DNA from: JBPYFK01 sp051984675
Lineage (GTDB): Bacteria > Actinomycetota > Actinomycetes > Mycobacteriales > Pseudonocardiaceae
Direction: 5' to 3'
Length of the DNA stretch: 64,000 nucleotides
NCBI GenBank assembly: GCA_051984675.1
Contig: JBPYFK010000008.1
Coordinates: 128,612 to 192,611, forward strand
This document shows positions 51,629-60,392 of this stretch, piece by piece (the first letter of the stretch is position 1; each line of letters opens with the position of its first letter). Below the pieces are notes generated by a model. It did no database searches and was not told where the DNA came from. It saw only the letters and a list, made by a program, of their open reading frames with translations. A program made the position numbers and the translations under genes.

Positions 51629-51776
51629 TTCCGTATATCCTGGTCAGTGTCCACTGTGATCATCGGGTTCGGGTGCTCGGTGGAGCTGACGTCCGGCGGT
51701 CTGGAACACGGCAATCTGACGTGTTCACGCCAAGTTCACGAGCAACCGGCCCCCCGGCCGCGTCCGTCCCTGAAGC

Positions 51777-52253
51777 ATGAAACGTCTCAGCATCGCGATC
51801 GGTGCTGGCGCCCTCATCCTGGCCGCTAGCGCCTGCGCCCACCAGCCAGCAATCGGGTATGGCGGGCAGCCACCGGCTCCGCCACAAGTGGAGCAACCCG
51901 CACCGTCAGCCACGGTGGTGCCCAAACCGGAGAACGAGCGGATGGTCGTGCCCGACAGCGAGGTGGACGCGTCCAGGCTGCCGAAGGACTACCCGCGTCA
52001 AGTGTGGACACAGGACGATGGCTCCGTCGTCGTGGCCAAGGGCGAGGAAGGGGGATGTAGCCACGTTCATGGCCAGATCACCGATCAGAACGACCGGACC
52101 GTGACGTTCACCTTCGTTGAGCAGATCCCTGACCCCGTGGGTGTGTGCACGATGGACATCCGCTACCCGCCGGTCGCGGCGAAGTTGGCCAAGCCGCTGG
52201 GGGGCCGCACAGTCGTTCTCGACCACCAACTGATCAAGGTGCCGCGGCACTGA
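51777..52253 (+). CDS. Small secreted lipoprotein
   Basis: A 158-residue lipoprotein with the N-terminal signal MKRLSIAIGAGALILAASAC (lipobox Cys 20) and a proline/glutamine-rich linker. The globular part contains two cysteines (GCSHVHGQITD, VCTMDIRYP) that could be disulfide-linked. It resembles small actinobacterial lipoproteins of unknown function. The ATG has no clear binding site. A 148-bp gap separates it from the KAT gene; its own terminator follows at 52273. Confidence 0.75.
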   Translation: MKRLSIAIGAGALILAASACAHQPAIGYGGQPPAPPQVEQPAPSATVVPKPENERMVVPDSEVDASRLPKDYPRQVWTQDDGSVVVAKGEEGGCSHVHGQITDQNDRTVTFTFVEQIPDPVGVCTMDIRYPPVAAKLAKPLGGRTVVLDHQLIKVPRH

Positions 52254-52272
52254 GTCCCGAGCATCGAGTTCC

Positions 52273-52304
52273 GTCTCCCGCAGGAGCACGCTCCTGCGGG
52301 AGAC
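52273..52304 (+). terminator. Hairpin terminator after lipoprotein gene
   Basis: GTCTCCCGCAGGAG (52273-52286) and CTCCTGCGGGAGAC (52291-52304) form a perfect 14-bp stem with a 4-nt loop, 20 nt after the stop codon. No U-tract. Confidence 0.8.
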
Positions 52305-52404
52305 GCCTGTGGCGAAACGTGGCGGGATGGTCCTGACTTGTGGCACGGCGGCGGGACACCTGACAAGCTGGCGGGCGGCCTCCGCGAAGAAGGGACAGAG
52401 CTCG

Positions 52405-53157
52405 ATGACGACCGATCAGGCGGCGACTGGGAGCACGAACTACGAGCTGGATGCGCTGGTCAACCTTCGGGACCTGGGTGGCATGCCGACGGAGGACGGC
52501 GCGGTGACGGCCAGCGGCGTGCTCTACCGTAGTGATGCTCCTCACACTGGTGATCGCGCACCCGATGGGGTGGGGTCCTGGCCGCCGAAGGCAGTCGTCG
52601 ACCTACGCGACACGGTCGAGCGGGGGACCTCCCCGCACCCGCTGGCCGGTCCTGATACTTCCGTGCACCTGATTCCCATCCTGGAGGACGCCCGCTCCAG
52701 CGAACCGGGCGCGGACGGTCACCACATGGACCTGGTCTCGCTGTACCAGCTGATGCTCGCCAGGGCAGCGGACAAGCTGGTCGAGGTTTTCCGTGTCGCG
52801 GCGACCACCGATGGGCCGCTGCTGATCCACTGCGCGGCGGGCAAGGACCGTACCGGGGTGTCCTGCGCGCTCCTGCTGCGCGCGGCCGGGGTGCGGCGGG
52901 ACGCGATCGTCGCGGACTACATGCACACCGACCGCAACATGTTCAGGGTGCTGCAACGGCTGAACCTGGCGCCCATCCTCCCGCCCGGGGTGGAGGAGGA
53001 AGCCGTGAACGAGCTGATCTCTACTCCGGCTGACGCGATCGAGCGCGTACTCGACCGGTTGGAGAACCACCCGGGCGGGGCCGCCGCGTGGCTGCTGGAC
53101 CACGGCGCGGACGAGACCACCCTGCGGAACTGGCAGGAGCGGATACTCGGGGCGTAG
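52405..53157 (+). CDS. PtpB-type tyrosine/phosphoinositide phosphatase
   Basis: A 250-residue member of the PtpB/MptpB-type protein-tyrosine phosphatases. The P-loop is HCAAGKDRTG (C-x5-R), close to HCFAGKDRTG of M. tuberculosis PtpB (Rv0153c). The N-terminal NLRDLGGMPTEDG and the STPADAIERVLDRLE helix are conserved. These enzymes can act on phosphotyrosine, phosphoserine and phosphoinositides. No secretion signal is seen. ATG 52405 follows AGGGA at ~10 nt; a frame to 52309 extends over the upstream terminator. Confidence 0.87.
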   Translation: MTTDQAATGSTNYELDALVNLRDLGGMPTEDGAVTASGVLYRSDAPHTGDRAPDGVGSWPPKAVVDLRDTVERGTSPHPLAGPDTSVHLIPILEDARSSEPGADGHHMDLVSLYQLMLARAADKLVEVFRVAATTDGPLLIHCAAGKDRTGVSCALLLRAAGVRRDAIVADYMHTDRNMFRVLQRLNLAPILPPGVEEEAVNELISTPADAIERVLDRLENHPGGAAAWLLDHGADETTLRNWQERILGA

Positions 53158-53191
53158 GCCCGGCCTGACCATGGCGGTCCACGAGACGGAA

Positions 53192-53253
53192 AGGCCGGAA
53201 CCGCCGCAGGGGCGATTCCGGCCTCCCAATCAAGGCGGCTGTCATGGCCGCCT
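53192..53253. terminator. Two tandem hairpins between convergent phosphatase and sigB genes
   Basis: AGGCCGGAA (53192-53200) pairs with TTCCGGCCT (53216-53224), and AGGCGGC (53233-53239) with GCCGCCT (53247-53253). They sit between the convergent phosphatase (ends 53157) and sigB (ends 53293), so either can serve as a terminator on both strands. Confidence 0.65.
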
Positions 53254-53292
53254 GGTTTGTCCTGACTGGCTGAGCGTGTGGAAGGGAAGCGC

Positions 53293-54264
53293 TTAGCTCG
53301 CGTAGGCCCGCAGCCGGTCGGCGCGGTCACCCTGCCGTAGCTTGGCCATGACCTCGCGCTCGATCTGGCGCACCCGCTCGCGGGACAGGCCGAACTCCTT
53401 GCCGATCTGGTCCAGGGTGCGTGGACGGCCGTCCTCCAGGCCGTAGCGCATCCTGATCACCTGCTGCTCGCGCAGCTCCAGGGTGTCGAGCACCCGGCGC
53501 AGGTCGTCCTGGAGGAAACCGGAGATGACAGCGTTCTCCGCGTCGGCCGCCTCGGCGTCTTCGATGAAGTCGCCGAGCGGGGCGTCCTCCTCCTCACCGA
53601 CCGGCATGTCCAGGCTCACCGGGTCCTTGGCGTGCTCCAGCAGGTCGGTGACCTTCTCCACCGTCAGCCCCGACTCGGCAGCCAGCTCGTCGTCGGTGGC
53701 CTCCCGGCCCAGCCGCTGGTGCATGTCCCGCTTGATCCGGGCGAGCTTGTTCACCTGCTCCACCAAGTGCACCGGCAGTCGGATGGTGCGCCCCTGGTCG
53801 GCCATGCCTCGCGTGATGGCCTGGCGAATCCACCAGGTGGCGTAGGTGGAGAACTTGTAGCCCTTGGTGTAGTCGAACTTCTCCACCGCGCGGATCAGGC
53901 CCAGGTTGCCTTCCTGGATCAGGTCCAGCAGCGGCATGCCGCGACCGGTGTAGCGCTTGGCCAGGCTGACCACCAGCCGCAGGTTCGCCTCCATGAGGTG
54001 GTTCTTGGCAACCTTGCCGTCCCGCACCACCTCCCTCAGCTCACCACGCCGCTCGACGGAGAGGTTCTTGGCGGTGTCGAGCATGTGCTGCGCGAAGACG
54101 CCGGCCTCGATCCGCTTGGCGAGCTCGACTTCCTGTGCGGCCGTGAGCAGCGCTGTGCGCCCGATGCCATTAAGGTAGACCCGTACGAGATCAGCCGACG
54201 GACCTTGCGTGTCAAGGTCGGCATCGGTGGCGACGTCGGGGCTGATGGTCTGCGGGACGGTCAT
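53293..54264 (-). CDS. sigB: Sigma factor SigB (group 2)
   Basis: A 323-residue principal-like sigma factor with regions 1.2 (DLVRVYLNGIGRTALLTAAQEVELAKRIE), 2 (LRLVVSLAKRYTGRGM...YKFSTYATWWIRQAI), 3 and 4 (RRVLDTLELREQQVIRMRYGL...SRERVRQIEREVMAKLR). The absence of a long region 1.1 marks it as SigB, the stress-response primary-like factor near ideR in mycobacteria. ATG 54264 has GGGAGGT upstream, so the longer frame to 54444 is not used. The full-size primary factor sigA lies 9 kb away. Confidence 0.93.
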   Translation of the reverse strand: MTVPQTISPDVATDADLDTQGPSADLVRVYLNGIGRTALLTAAQEVELAKRIEAGVFAQHMLDTAKNLSVERRGELREVVRDGKVAKNHLMEANLRLVVSLAKRYTGRGMPLLDLIQEGNLGLIRAVEKFDYTKGYKFSTYATWWIRQAITRGMADQGRTIRLPVHLVEQVNKLARIKRDMHQRLGREATDDELAAESGLTVEKVTDLLEHAKDPVSLDMPVGEEEDAPLGDFIEDAEAADAENAVISGFLQDDLRRVLDTLELREQQVIRMRYGLEDGRPRTLDQIGKEFGLSRERVRQIEREVMAKLRQGDRADRLRAYAS

Positions 54265-54517
54265 GGAGCTACCTCCCAGGCGGGCTTGATCGTGGGCGCC
54301 GAACTCACGCACCCGCGCCGCATCGCGCGGTGCGCTGAACATGTCACTCAAGTCAGGGTCCGAGTCACACGTTCGCTGACGGCCGGTTGAAGCTGTCATA
54401 GGGGGAAACGTGTGCTCGCTCGAATTCGTTCCCGGACTTCTCAACTGACAGACGTCGCGACGGTCACATCCGTTGCCTGATCAACTCTGAGAATTTCCTG
54501 AGACGCCCGCGTTACAT

Positions 54518-54943
54518 TCAAACTTCAACCAAAAGAGTGAATGGCCCGTCGTTGATGCTCTCCACCGCCATCATTGCGCCGAACTTTCCGGTCTCCACCC
54601 GGGCACCGCGCTGGCGGAGCTCCTCGACCACCGCCTCCACCAGCGGTTCGGCCCGCTCCGGCCGGGCGGCCGAGGTCCAGGACGGTCGCCGCCCCTTGCG
54701 GGTGTCTCCGTAGAGGGTGAACTGGCTAATGACCAACAGCGGTGCGCCGGTAGTGGCGCACGACTGCTCATCGCGCAGAACCCGCATCTCGTGCAGTTTG
54801 CGGGCCAGGTTTCGAACCTGTTCGGTTCCGTCGGAATGCGTCACGCCCAACAGAACCAGCAGCCCCGGTTCCTCGATGGCACCGACGACGACATCGTCGA
54901 CCCGGACACTGGCCCGCGTCACTCTGGTGACTACTGCTCGCAC
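54518..54943 (-). CDS. dtd: D-aminoacyl-tRNA deacylase
   Basis: A 141-residue Dtd, which hydrolyses D-aminoacyl-tRNAs. MRAVVTRVTRASV at the start, the SQFTLYGDTRKG motif and the GPFT (usually GPVT) near the C-terminus are the active-site signatures. GTG 54943 has AGAGGAAC upstream. It stands 253 bp upstream of sigB on the same strand; the intergenic space presumably carries the sigB promoter. Confidence 0.9.
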   Translation of the reverse strand: MRAVVTRVTRASVRVDDVVVGAIEEPGLLVLLGVTHSDGTEQVRNLARKLHEMRVLRDEQSCATTGAPLLVISQFTLYGDTRKGRRPSWTSAARPERAEPLVEAVVEELRQRGARVETGKFGAMMAVESINDGPFTLLVEV

Positions 54944-54957
54944 CGCTGTTCCTCTAC

Positions 54958-56490
54958 CTATGCTGTTTCGGCTACCTGTGCTGTTTCGGCCCATTCGGCG
55001 GGCAGCAGCATTCCGTGCCGAACCAGTTCCCTTATCACTGGCATCGCCGCTTCCGCGATTTCTTTCGCATTTTCGCCATAAGCGCCCGCGAGCAAGTCGA
55101 TGAGGTCGCGCACCGGCAACGCTCCCCGGCAGCCGGCGAGCAGTCGCATGCCGAGCTCGTCCACCTCGTGCTGCCAGCCCGGCCCGTCGGTCCGATGCAG
55201 CCGGCGGGTGACCGGTGACCAGCCCTCGTCGGTCGGGGTGGAGATCTCCTCCAACACGGTGCTCGGGGCCGTCACCAGGGGTGCATCCAGCAACGACTCC
55301 GGCGAACCGTGTGTGCGCAGCCAGTCCACCCGTCGCAGCCACGCGTCGGTTTCCGGGCCGAGTGGGTCGTCATAGGCGTGCCTGAGGTCCTCACAGACCA
55401 CCTCGCCGCGCTGCTCGCCGGTGCGCCGCAACGTCACGAAGCCGAACCCGATGCCTTCCACGTCGTTGGCCTCGAACCAGTCGAGCCACTCGGCGCTCTT
55501 GCGGCGCCCCAGCGGCGAGCGCGGGTCATAGCCCGCGTCCCGCAGCCAGGTGCCGACGTACAGCTCCGGGTCGGCGACATCGCGTTGCACGAACCACGCG
55601 TCCACACCGCCCGGCGGGAGCCAGCGCGTGACTCGGTCCTGCCAGTCCTCGCCTCGGCGGTGCATCCACGACGCGAGCAGCTGGCCGGTTCCGCCGTCCT
55701 GGAGAAACGACGGGAGTTGACGCACCACCAGGGCACTGGCGTCATCACCGGCCTGGCCCGAGTCCCGGTAGACGAAGTCGGTCCGTGGGGGACCGACCAC
55801 GAACGGCGGGTTGCAGATCACCTGGTCGAACCGGCGGCCCGCGACCGGGGTGAACCACTCACCGGCCGCCAGTTCCACCTCCACCCGGTTCAGCCGGAAG
55901 GTGGCTGCCGCCAGGGCTAGCGCGCGCTCCGATACGTCGGTCGCAGTGACCCGGTTCGCGTGCGTGCTGGCGTGCAGAGCCTGTACGCCGCACCCGGTTC
56001 CCAGGTCGAGGACGGAGTCGACCGCACGTCGGGAGGTCGCGCGTACCAGGCTCAACGACGCGTGCCCCACCCCGAGGACGTGGTCCGGCCGCAGTGGGCT
56101 ACCCGGTGGCCGGAGGTCGGAGTCCAGGTCGGACACGACCCACCAGGAGTCGTCACCGGCGCCGTGCGGGCGGACGTCCAGGCCGGCGCGCAGCCGGTCT
56201 CCGTCGGCGACCAACAGCCCAGCCGCCTGCGCTTCGTCCAGCGCCAGCGGTTCCAGTGCCGTGGCGACCGAGGCGCTGCTCTCGGCGTCGCCAAGCAGGA
56301 ACAGGCGTACGAGCGTGCCCAGGGCGCCCGCACCGGCGCTGGCGCGCCGCGCCGGTTCGGGCTCGCCCCGGCCGAGAGCGGCGTGGGCGTGCGGGCCGAG
56401 CAGGTCGACGACGCCGTCCGCGTCGTAGCCGGCGCGCTGCAGCGCCTCCCGAAGGCGGTCGATCCGGTCGAGGGTGAGGTCAGGTATCAC
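54958..56490 (-). CDS. Class I SAM-dependent methyltransferase with flanking domains
   Basis: A 510-residue methyltransferase. The N-terminal ~120 residues form the DUF7059-type domain; the core has DLGTGCGVQALHAS (SAM motif I) and ICNPPFVVGPP (NPPF motif of N-methyltransferases acting on nucleic acid bases or Gln), followed by a C-terminal DUF7782-like domain. It resembles RsmC/PrmC-type enzymes; the substrate is unknown. GTG 56490 and GTG 56505 are candidate starts. It lies 14 bp before dtd and probably shares its transcript. Confidence 0.8.
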   Translation of the reverse strand: MIPDLTLDRIDRLREALQRAGYDADGVVDLLGPHAHAALGRGEPEPARRASAGAGALGTLVRLFLLGDAESSASVATALEPLALDEAQAAGLLVADGDRLRAGLDVRPHGAGDDSWWVVSDLDSDLRPPGSPLRPDHVLGVGHASLSLVRATSRRAVDSVLDLGTGCGVQALHASTHANRVTATDVSERALALAAATFRLNRVEVELAAGEWFTPVAGRRFDQVICNPPFVVGPPRTDFVYRDSGQAGDDASALVVRQLPSFLQDGGTGQLLASWMHRRGEDWQDRVTRWLPPGGVDAWFVQRDVADPELYVGTWLRDAGYDPRSPLGRRKSAEWLDWFEANDVEGIGFGFVTLRRTGEQRGEVVCEDLRHAYDDPLGPETDAWLRRVDWLRTHGSPESLLDAPLVTAPSTVLEEISTPTDEGWSPVTRRLHRTDGPGWQHEVDELGMRLLAGCRGALPVRDLIDLLAGAYGENAKEIAEAAMPVIRELVRHGMLLPAEWAETAQVAETA

Positions 56491-56557
56491 GCCTCCGATC
56501 CTCACACGAGCCGGATGGCACCGTTGTGCGCTCTCCACCTGTGCCAGGCTTGGGAGC

Positions 56558-57142
56558 ATGACGCGCTCGTTGTGCCTGACCCAGGATGCGGACGCCGACG
56601 CGCTGCTCGCCCGCGACCCGCTGGCCCTGCTGGTGGGGATGCTGCTGGACCAGCAGGTCCCGATGGAGCGGGCGTTCGCCGGGCCGAAGACCTTGGCCGA
56701 CCGTCTCGGCGGGTTGGACGCGGCGGCGATCGCGACCATGGACCCGGACGAGTTCGTCGCCGTGGCGGTCGGGCCACCGGCGATCCACCGGTTCCCGGGC
56801 AACATGGCCAAGCGCATCCAGACGCTGTGCCAGTACCTGGTCGAGCAGTACGACGGCGACGTCGAGGGCCTCTGGACGCAAGGGAGCCCGGACGGCAAGG
56901 AGCTGCTGCACCGGTTGAAGGCGTTGCCGGGTTTCGGGGACCAGAAAGCGCGCATCTTCCTCGCCCTGCTCGGCAAGCAGTGCGGTGTCCAACCGGCTGG
57001 CTGGCGGGAAGCCGCCGGCGCCTACGGCGCCCCGGACGCGCGCCGGTCGATCGCGGACGTCGTGGACCAGCAGACGCTCGAAGAGGTGCGGGCGTTCAAG
57101 AAGCAGCAGAAGGCGACCGCGAAGAAGGCGTCGGCGAAGTAA
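56558..57142 (+). CDS. HhH-GPD-type base excision repair family protein
   Basis: A 194-residue protein of the uncharacterised HhH-GPD family TIGR03252. The helix-hairpin-helix LKALPGFGDQKARIFLALLG near residue 125 binds DNA in relatives, but the catalytic Asp/Lys of true glycosylases is not evident. A Lys-rich tail (KKQQKATAKKASAK) may help DNA binding. ATG 56558 is the start and it is divergent from the methyltransferase gene, whose GTG is 67 bp away. It precedes DUF3099 by 82 bp. Confidence 0.85.
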   Translation: MTRSLCLTQDADADALLARDPLALLVGMLLDQQVPMERAFAGPKTLADRLGGLDAAAIATMDPDEFVAVAVGPPAIHRFPGNMAKRIQTLCQYLVEQYDGDVEGLWTQGSPDGKELLHRLKALPGFGDQKARIFLALLGKQCGVQPAGWREAAGAYGAPDARRSIADVVDQQTLEEVRAFKKQQKATAKKASAK

Positions 57143-57224
57143 CGCACGTCGATCACACATCGACGGCCCGGACTGTCGGCCGACCCACCCGAGTGGGACG
57201 ATGGAAGGGTCAGGAGGTGGCGCC

Positions 57225-57563
57225 GTGAGTAACCCGCAGCCGGACGACAAACACCCGGTGCTTATCACCGAGGCCGCGCCGTCCTTCGATGATCAGCATG
57301 CCGCGCGTCGACGCAAGTACGCGTTGATGATGTCGCTACGCATTCCGTGCTTGGTCGGTGCCGCAGTGGTGTTCGAGCTGTGGCCGCATCTGTGGTGGGC
57401 TGCGTTGATCATCCTCGCAGCGTCGATCCCGCTTCCCTGGGGGGCGGTGCTGATCGCCAACGATCGCCCGCCACGCAAGTCCGAACGGGTCCATCGGTTC
57501 TGGCCGAACCGATCCGAACGAGCGTTGGACAGTCGCGATCACGATGTGATCGAAAGTTCCTGA
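57225..57563 (+). CDS. DUF3099 membrane protein
   Basis: A 112-residue DUF3099 protein with two membrane helices (MSLRIPCLVGAAVVFEL and LWWAALIILAASIPLPWGAVLIAN) and polar ends. Rv2709 in the mycobacterial sigB neighbourhood is of this family. GTG 57225 has AGGAGGTGG upstream, a near-perfect binding site. Function unknown. Confidence 0.87.
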   Translation: MSNPQPDDKHPVLITEAAPSFDDQHAARRRKYALMMSLRIPCLVGAAVVFELWPHLWWAALIILAASIPLPWGAVLIANDRPPRKSERVHRFWPNRSERALDSRDHDVIESS

Positions 57564-57575
57564 GGCGACGCCGAC

Positions 57576-58493
<918 letters not shown>

Positions 58494-58598
58494 ACGCCCT
58501 CCTAGGTGTTCGATCGTGTTCGGCGATCGATTGTGGCCTCGGCGAGTCAGCACGGTCGCGGTGGACTCCCTCTGCCGGCTGTGCGGCATCATGGGGGC

Positions 58599-58847
58599 AT
58601 GACCACGATGCTGCCGGACACTGAGACCCGTCCCGAGACCACCGACGAGACCACGGACGATCGGCCCGAGGTCTTCCACTACGTGCAGAAGGACAAGATC
58701 GCGGAAAGCGCGGTCATGGGCACGTACGTGGTGGCGCTGTGCGGTGAGGTCTTCCCGGTCACCAAGTCCCCGAAGCCTGGCTCCCCGGTCTGCGGCGAGT
58801 GCAAGCGGATCTACGAAATGCTGCCCGGGGGCGGCGGCGCCGAGTGA
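58599..58847 (+). CDS. DUF3039 protein
   Basis: An 82-residue DUF3039 protein (Rv2708c type). An acidic Thr/Glu-rich N-terminus precedes a conserved domain with a CG...CGEC cysteine pair (ALCGEVFPVTKSPKPGSPVCGECKRIYEML) that could bind zinc. It has the same place near sigB and DUF3099 in mycobacteria. ATG 58599 follows a GGGGG run. Function unknown. Confidence 0.87.
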   Translation: MTTMLPDTETRPETTDETTDDRPEVFHYVQKDKIAESAVMGTYVVALCGEVFPVTKSPKPGSPVCGECKRIYEMLPGGGGAE

Positions 58848-58914
58848 CTCCTCGCCGTTGAGGAGGAACTACGTGCTGCTGTCGCGTTTGACGTCTGTGC
58901 TTGGCGGCACGCCC

Positions 58915-60096
58915 TTACCTGGACCCTGGTCGACGTTCGCGCGGGGTTCCGCCGGCGACGGGCGGTTGAGTGCCGTTGCGCGGTTTGGGCAGGTCCGACG
59001 TGCTGCTCGCTGGCGGTGTCGCCGGTCCGTTCGCCTCAGCGTCTTCCGCGGTGCTGGCCTGCCGGCGGCCGTTGCGCCAGGCTTCGTAGCCGGCCTCGGT
59101 GCGTAGGCGCTGGTCGGCGCGCGTCATTTCGAGTCTGCGCCAGCGACGCCGCTCCCGCCTGGTCATCGTGGCCGGCCAGGTTTCCTGGATGGCGTTGTTG
59201 AAGTGCGCGCCCATGATGATCGCCAGTCCGATGAAGAACGCGAACAGCAGGAACACGATCGGGGTCGCCAGCGCGCCGTAGGTGTACCCGGTGCTCGTCA
59301 CCCACCCGAAGTACAGACGCACCCCGATGCTGGCACACACGAAGATGACCAGTGCCAGCAATGCGCCTGGTAGCCCACGGTGCCACGGCAGCTTTCTCGG
59401 CAGCGCCACCTTGTACAGCGTGGTGAGCGCGAGCACCAGCAGGATGGCCGTGGCCGGGTAGTAGAACACCTGCACGAACGTCCGCACGTAACCCTGCAGG
59501 TGGGTCGGGAAGAACGTGGGGAACAGGTCCGGGCCGAGCGCGATCACCGGCAGGACCACCACCGCGAGAATCAGGCCGATCAGGTAGAGCAGCAGCGCGA
59601 AGAGCCGCTGCCACACGCTCGGCCGCACCATGTACTGGTTGTAGGCGATGGTGATCGAGTCCACCAGCGATGCCAGCGCGGACGACCCGGCCCACAAGGA
59701 CAGCACGAAGCCCGTCGAGACGACCTCCGAGTGCCCTCTGGTGAGGATGTCCTGCACTGTGGGCGCGATGATGCCGTCCACGACACCTGGCGTGAACACG
59801 GTCCGGCTGAAGCTGAGGATCTTGCTGTGTACCGCGTCCACGACCGCCGGGCCGAACCAGTGCGAGACGAAGCCCAGGCTGCCCAGGAACCCCAGCAGGA
59901 GTGGCGGCAGGGACAGCGTCTCCCAGAACGCCGCCGAGGCGGCTTCCGAGAAGATCTTGTCGTACCAGGCCTTGTAGAGGGTGCGCGCGACCACACGCAG
60001 CGGACCTCGACCTAGTTGATCTTCGATGATCGAAGGCGCGCCGCGCCCGTTCTCCTGGCTGTTCGGCTCCTGCGGACGCATCGCACCCATAAGCAT
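58915..60096 (-). CDS. YihY/virulence factor BrkB-family membrane protein
   Basis: A 393-residue polytopic membrane protein with about six helices and the YihY/BrkB domain (AAFWETLSLPPLLLGFLGSLGF, SALASLVDSITIAYNQYM, LPGALLALVIFVCASIGVRLYFG, YGALATPIVFLLFAFFIGLAIIMGAHFNNAI). The C-terminal ~85 residues are charged and low complexity. It corresponds to Rv2707 of the mycobacterial sigB region. The start is uncertain: ATG 60096, 60090 or 60081 (MRPQEPN) are in frame. Function unsettled; the family was once mistaken for RNase BN. Confidence 0.83.
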   Translation of the reverse strand: MLMGAMRPQEPNSQENGRGAPSIIEDQLGRGPLRVVARTLYKAWYDKIFSEAASAAFWETLSLPPLLLGFLGSLGFVSHWFGPAVVDAVHSKILSFSRTVFTPGVVDGIIAPTVQDILTRGHSEVVSTGFVLSLWAGSSALASLVDSITIAYNQYMVRPSVWQRLFALLLYLIGLILAVVVLPVIALGPDLFPTFFPTHLQGYVRTFVQVFYYPATAILLVLALTTLYKVALPRKLPWHRGLPGALLALVIFVCASIGVRLYFGWVTSTGYTYGALATPIVFLLFAFFIGLAIIMGAHFNNAIQETWPATMTRRERRRWRRLEMTRADQRLRTEAGYEAWRNGRRQASTAEDAEANGPATPPASSTSDLPKPRNGTQPPVAGGTPRERRPGSR

Positions 60097-60392
60097 GGTG
60101 CATGCCGAACTCGGATGTGTGTGGGGTCGGACAATTCGGGGCGTTGTGGCTCTGTTGCGTGTCTCACTCCAACAGTCCAACCCCGGTTCGACAGCGGTCC
60201 CTTAGTGGACCGGTAAGCTGCGGGATGCCCTCAGCGGGTGGCCCTGCGTTCAGTGGATCTCGGGATGGCGCATCTCGGCAGGCAGGGCAATCACGGCCTT
60301 CGGCGGATCGTGCACCTGGCATGGGGGCTCTCTCGTGTGCGGCCCGCGTGGCCGCCGGGAGCGGATCTGGGAGGAAGGAGCGGCGAGCCGGC
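60097..60392. other. Divergent gap without a gene
   Basis: 296 bp between the YihY gene and the helicase gene. No frame keeps the coding bias. It contains GGTCC/GGACC inverted repeats (about 60207) and GGAGGAAGGAG at 60370-60380, which lies 12 nt before the helicase GTG. Confidence 0.5.

Noticed and set aside
54410..54430. SOS-like TCGAATTCG near sigB
   Set aside because: The spacing and second half do not fit the LexA consensus.
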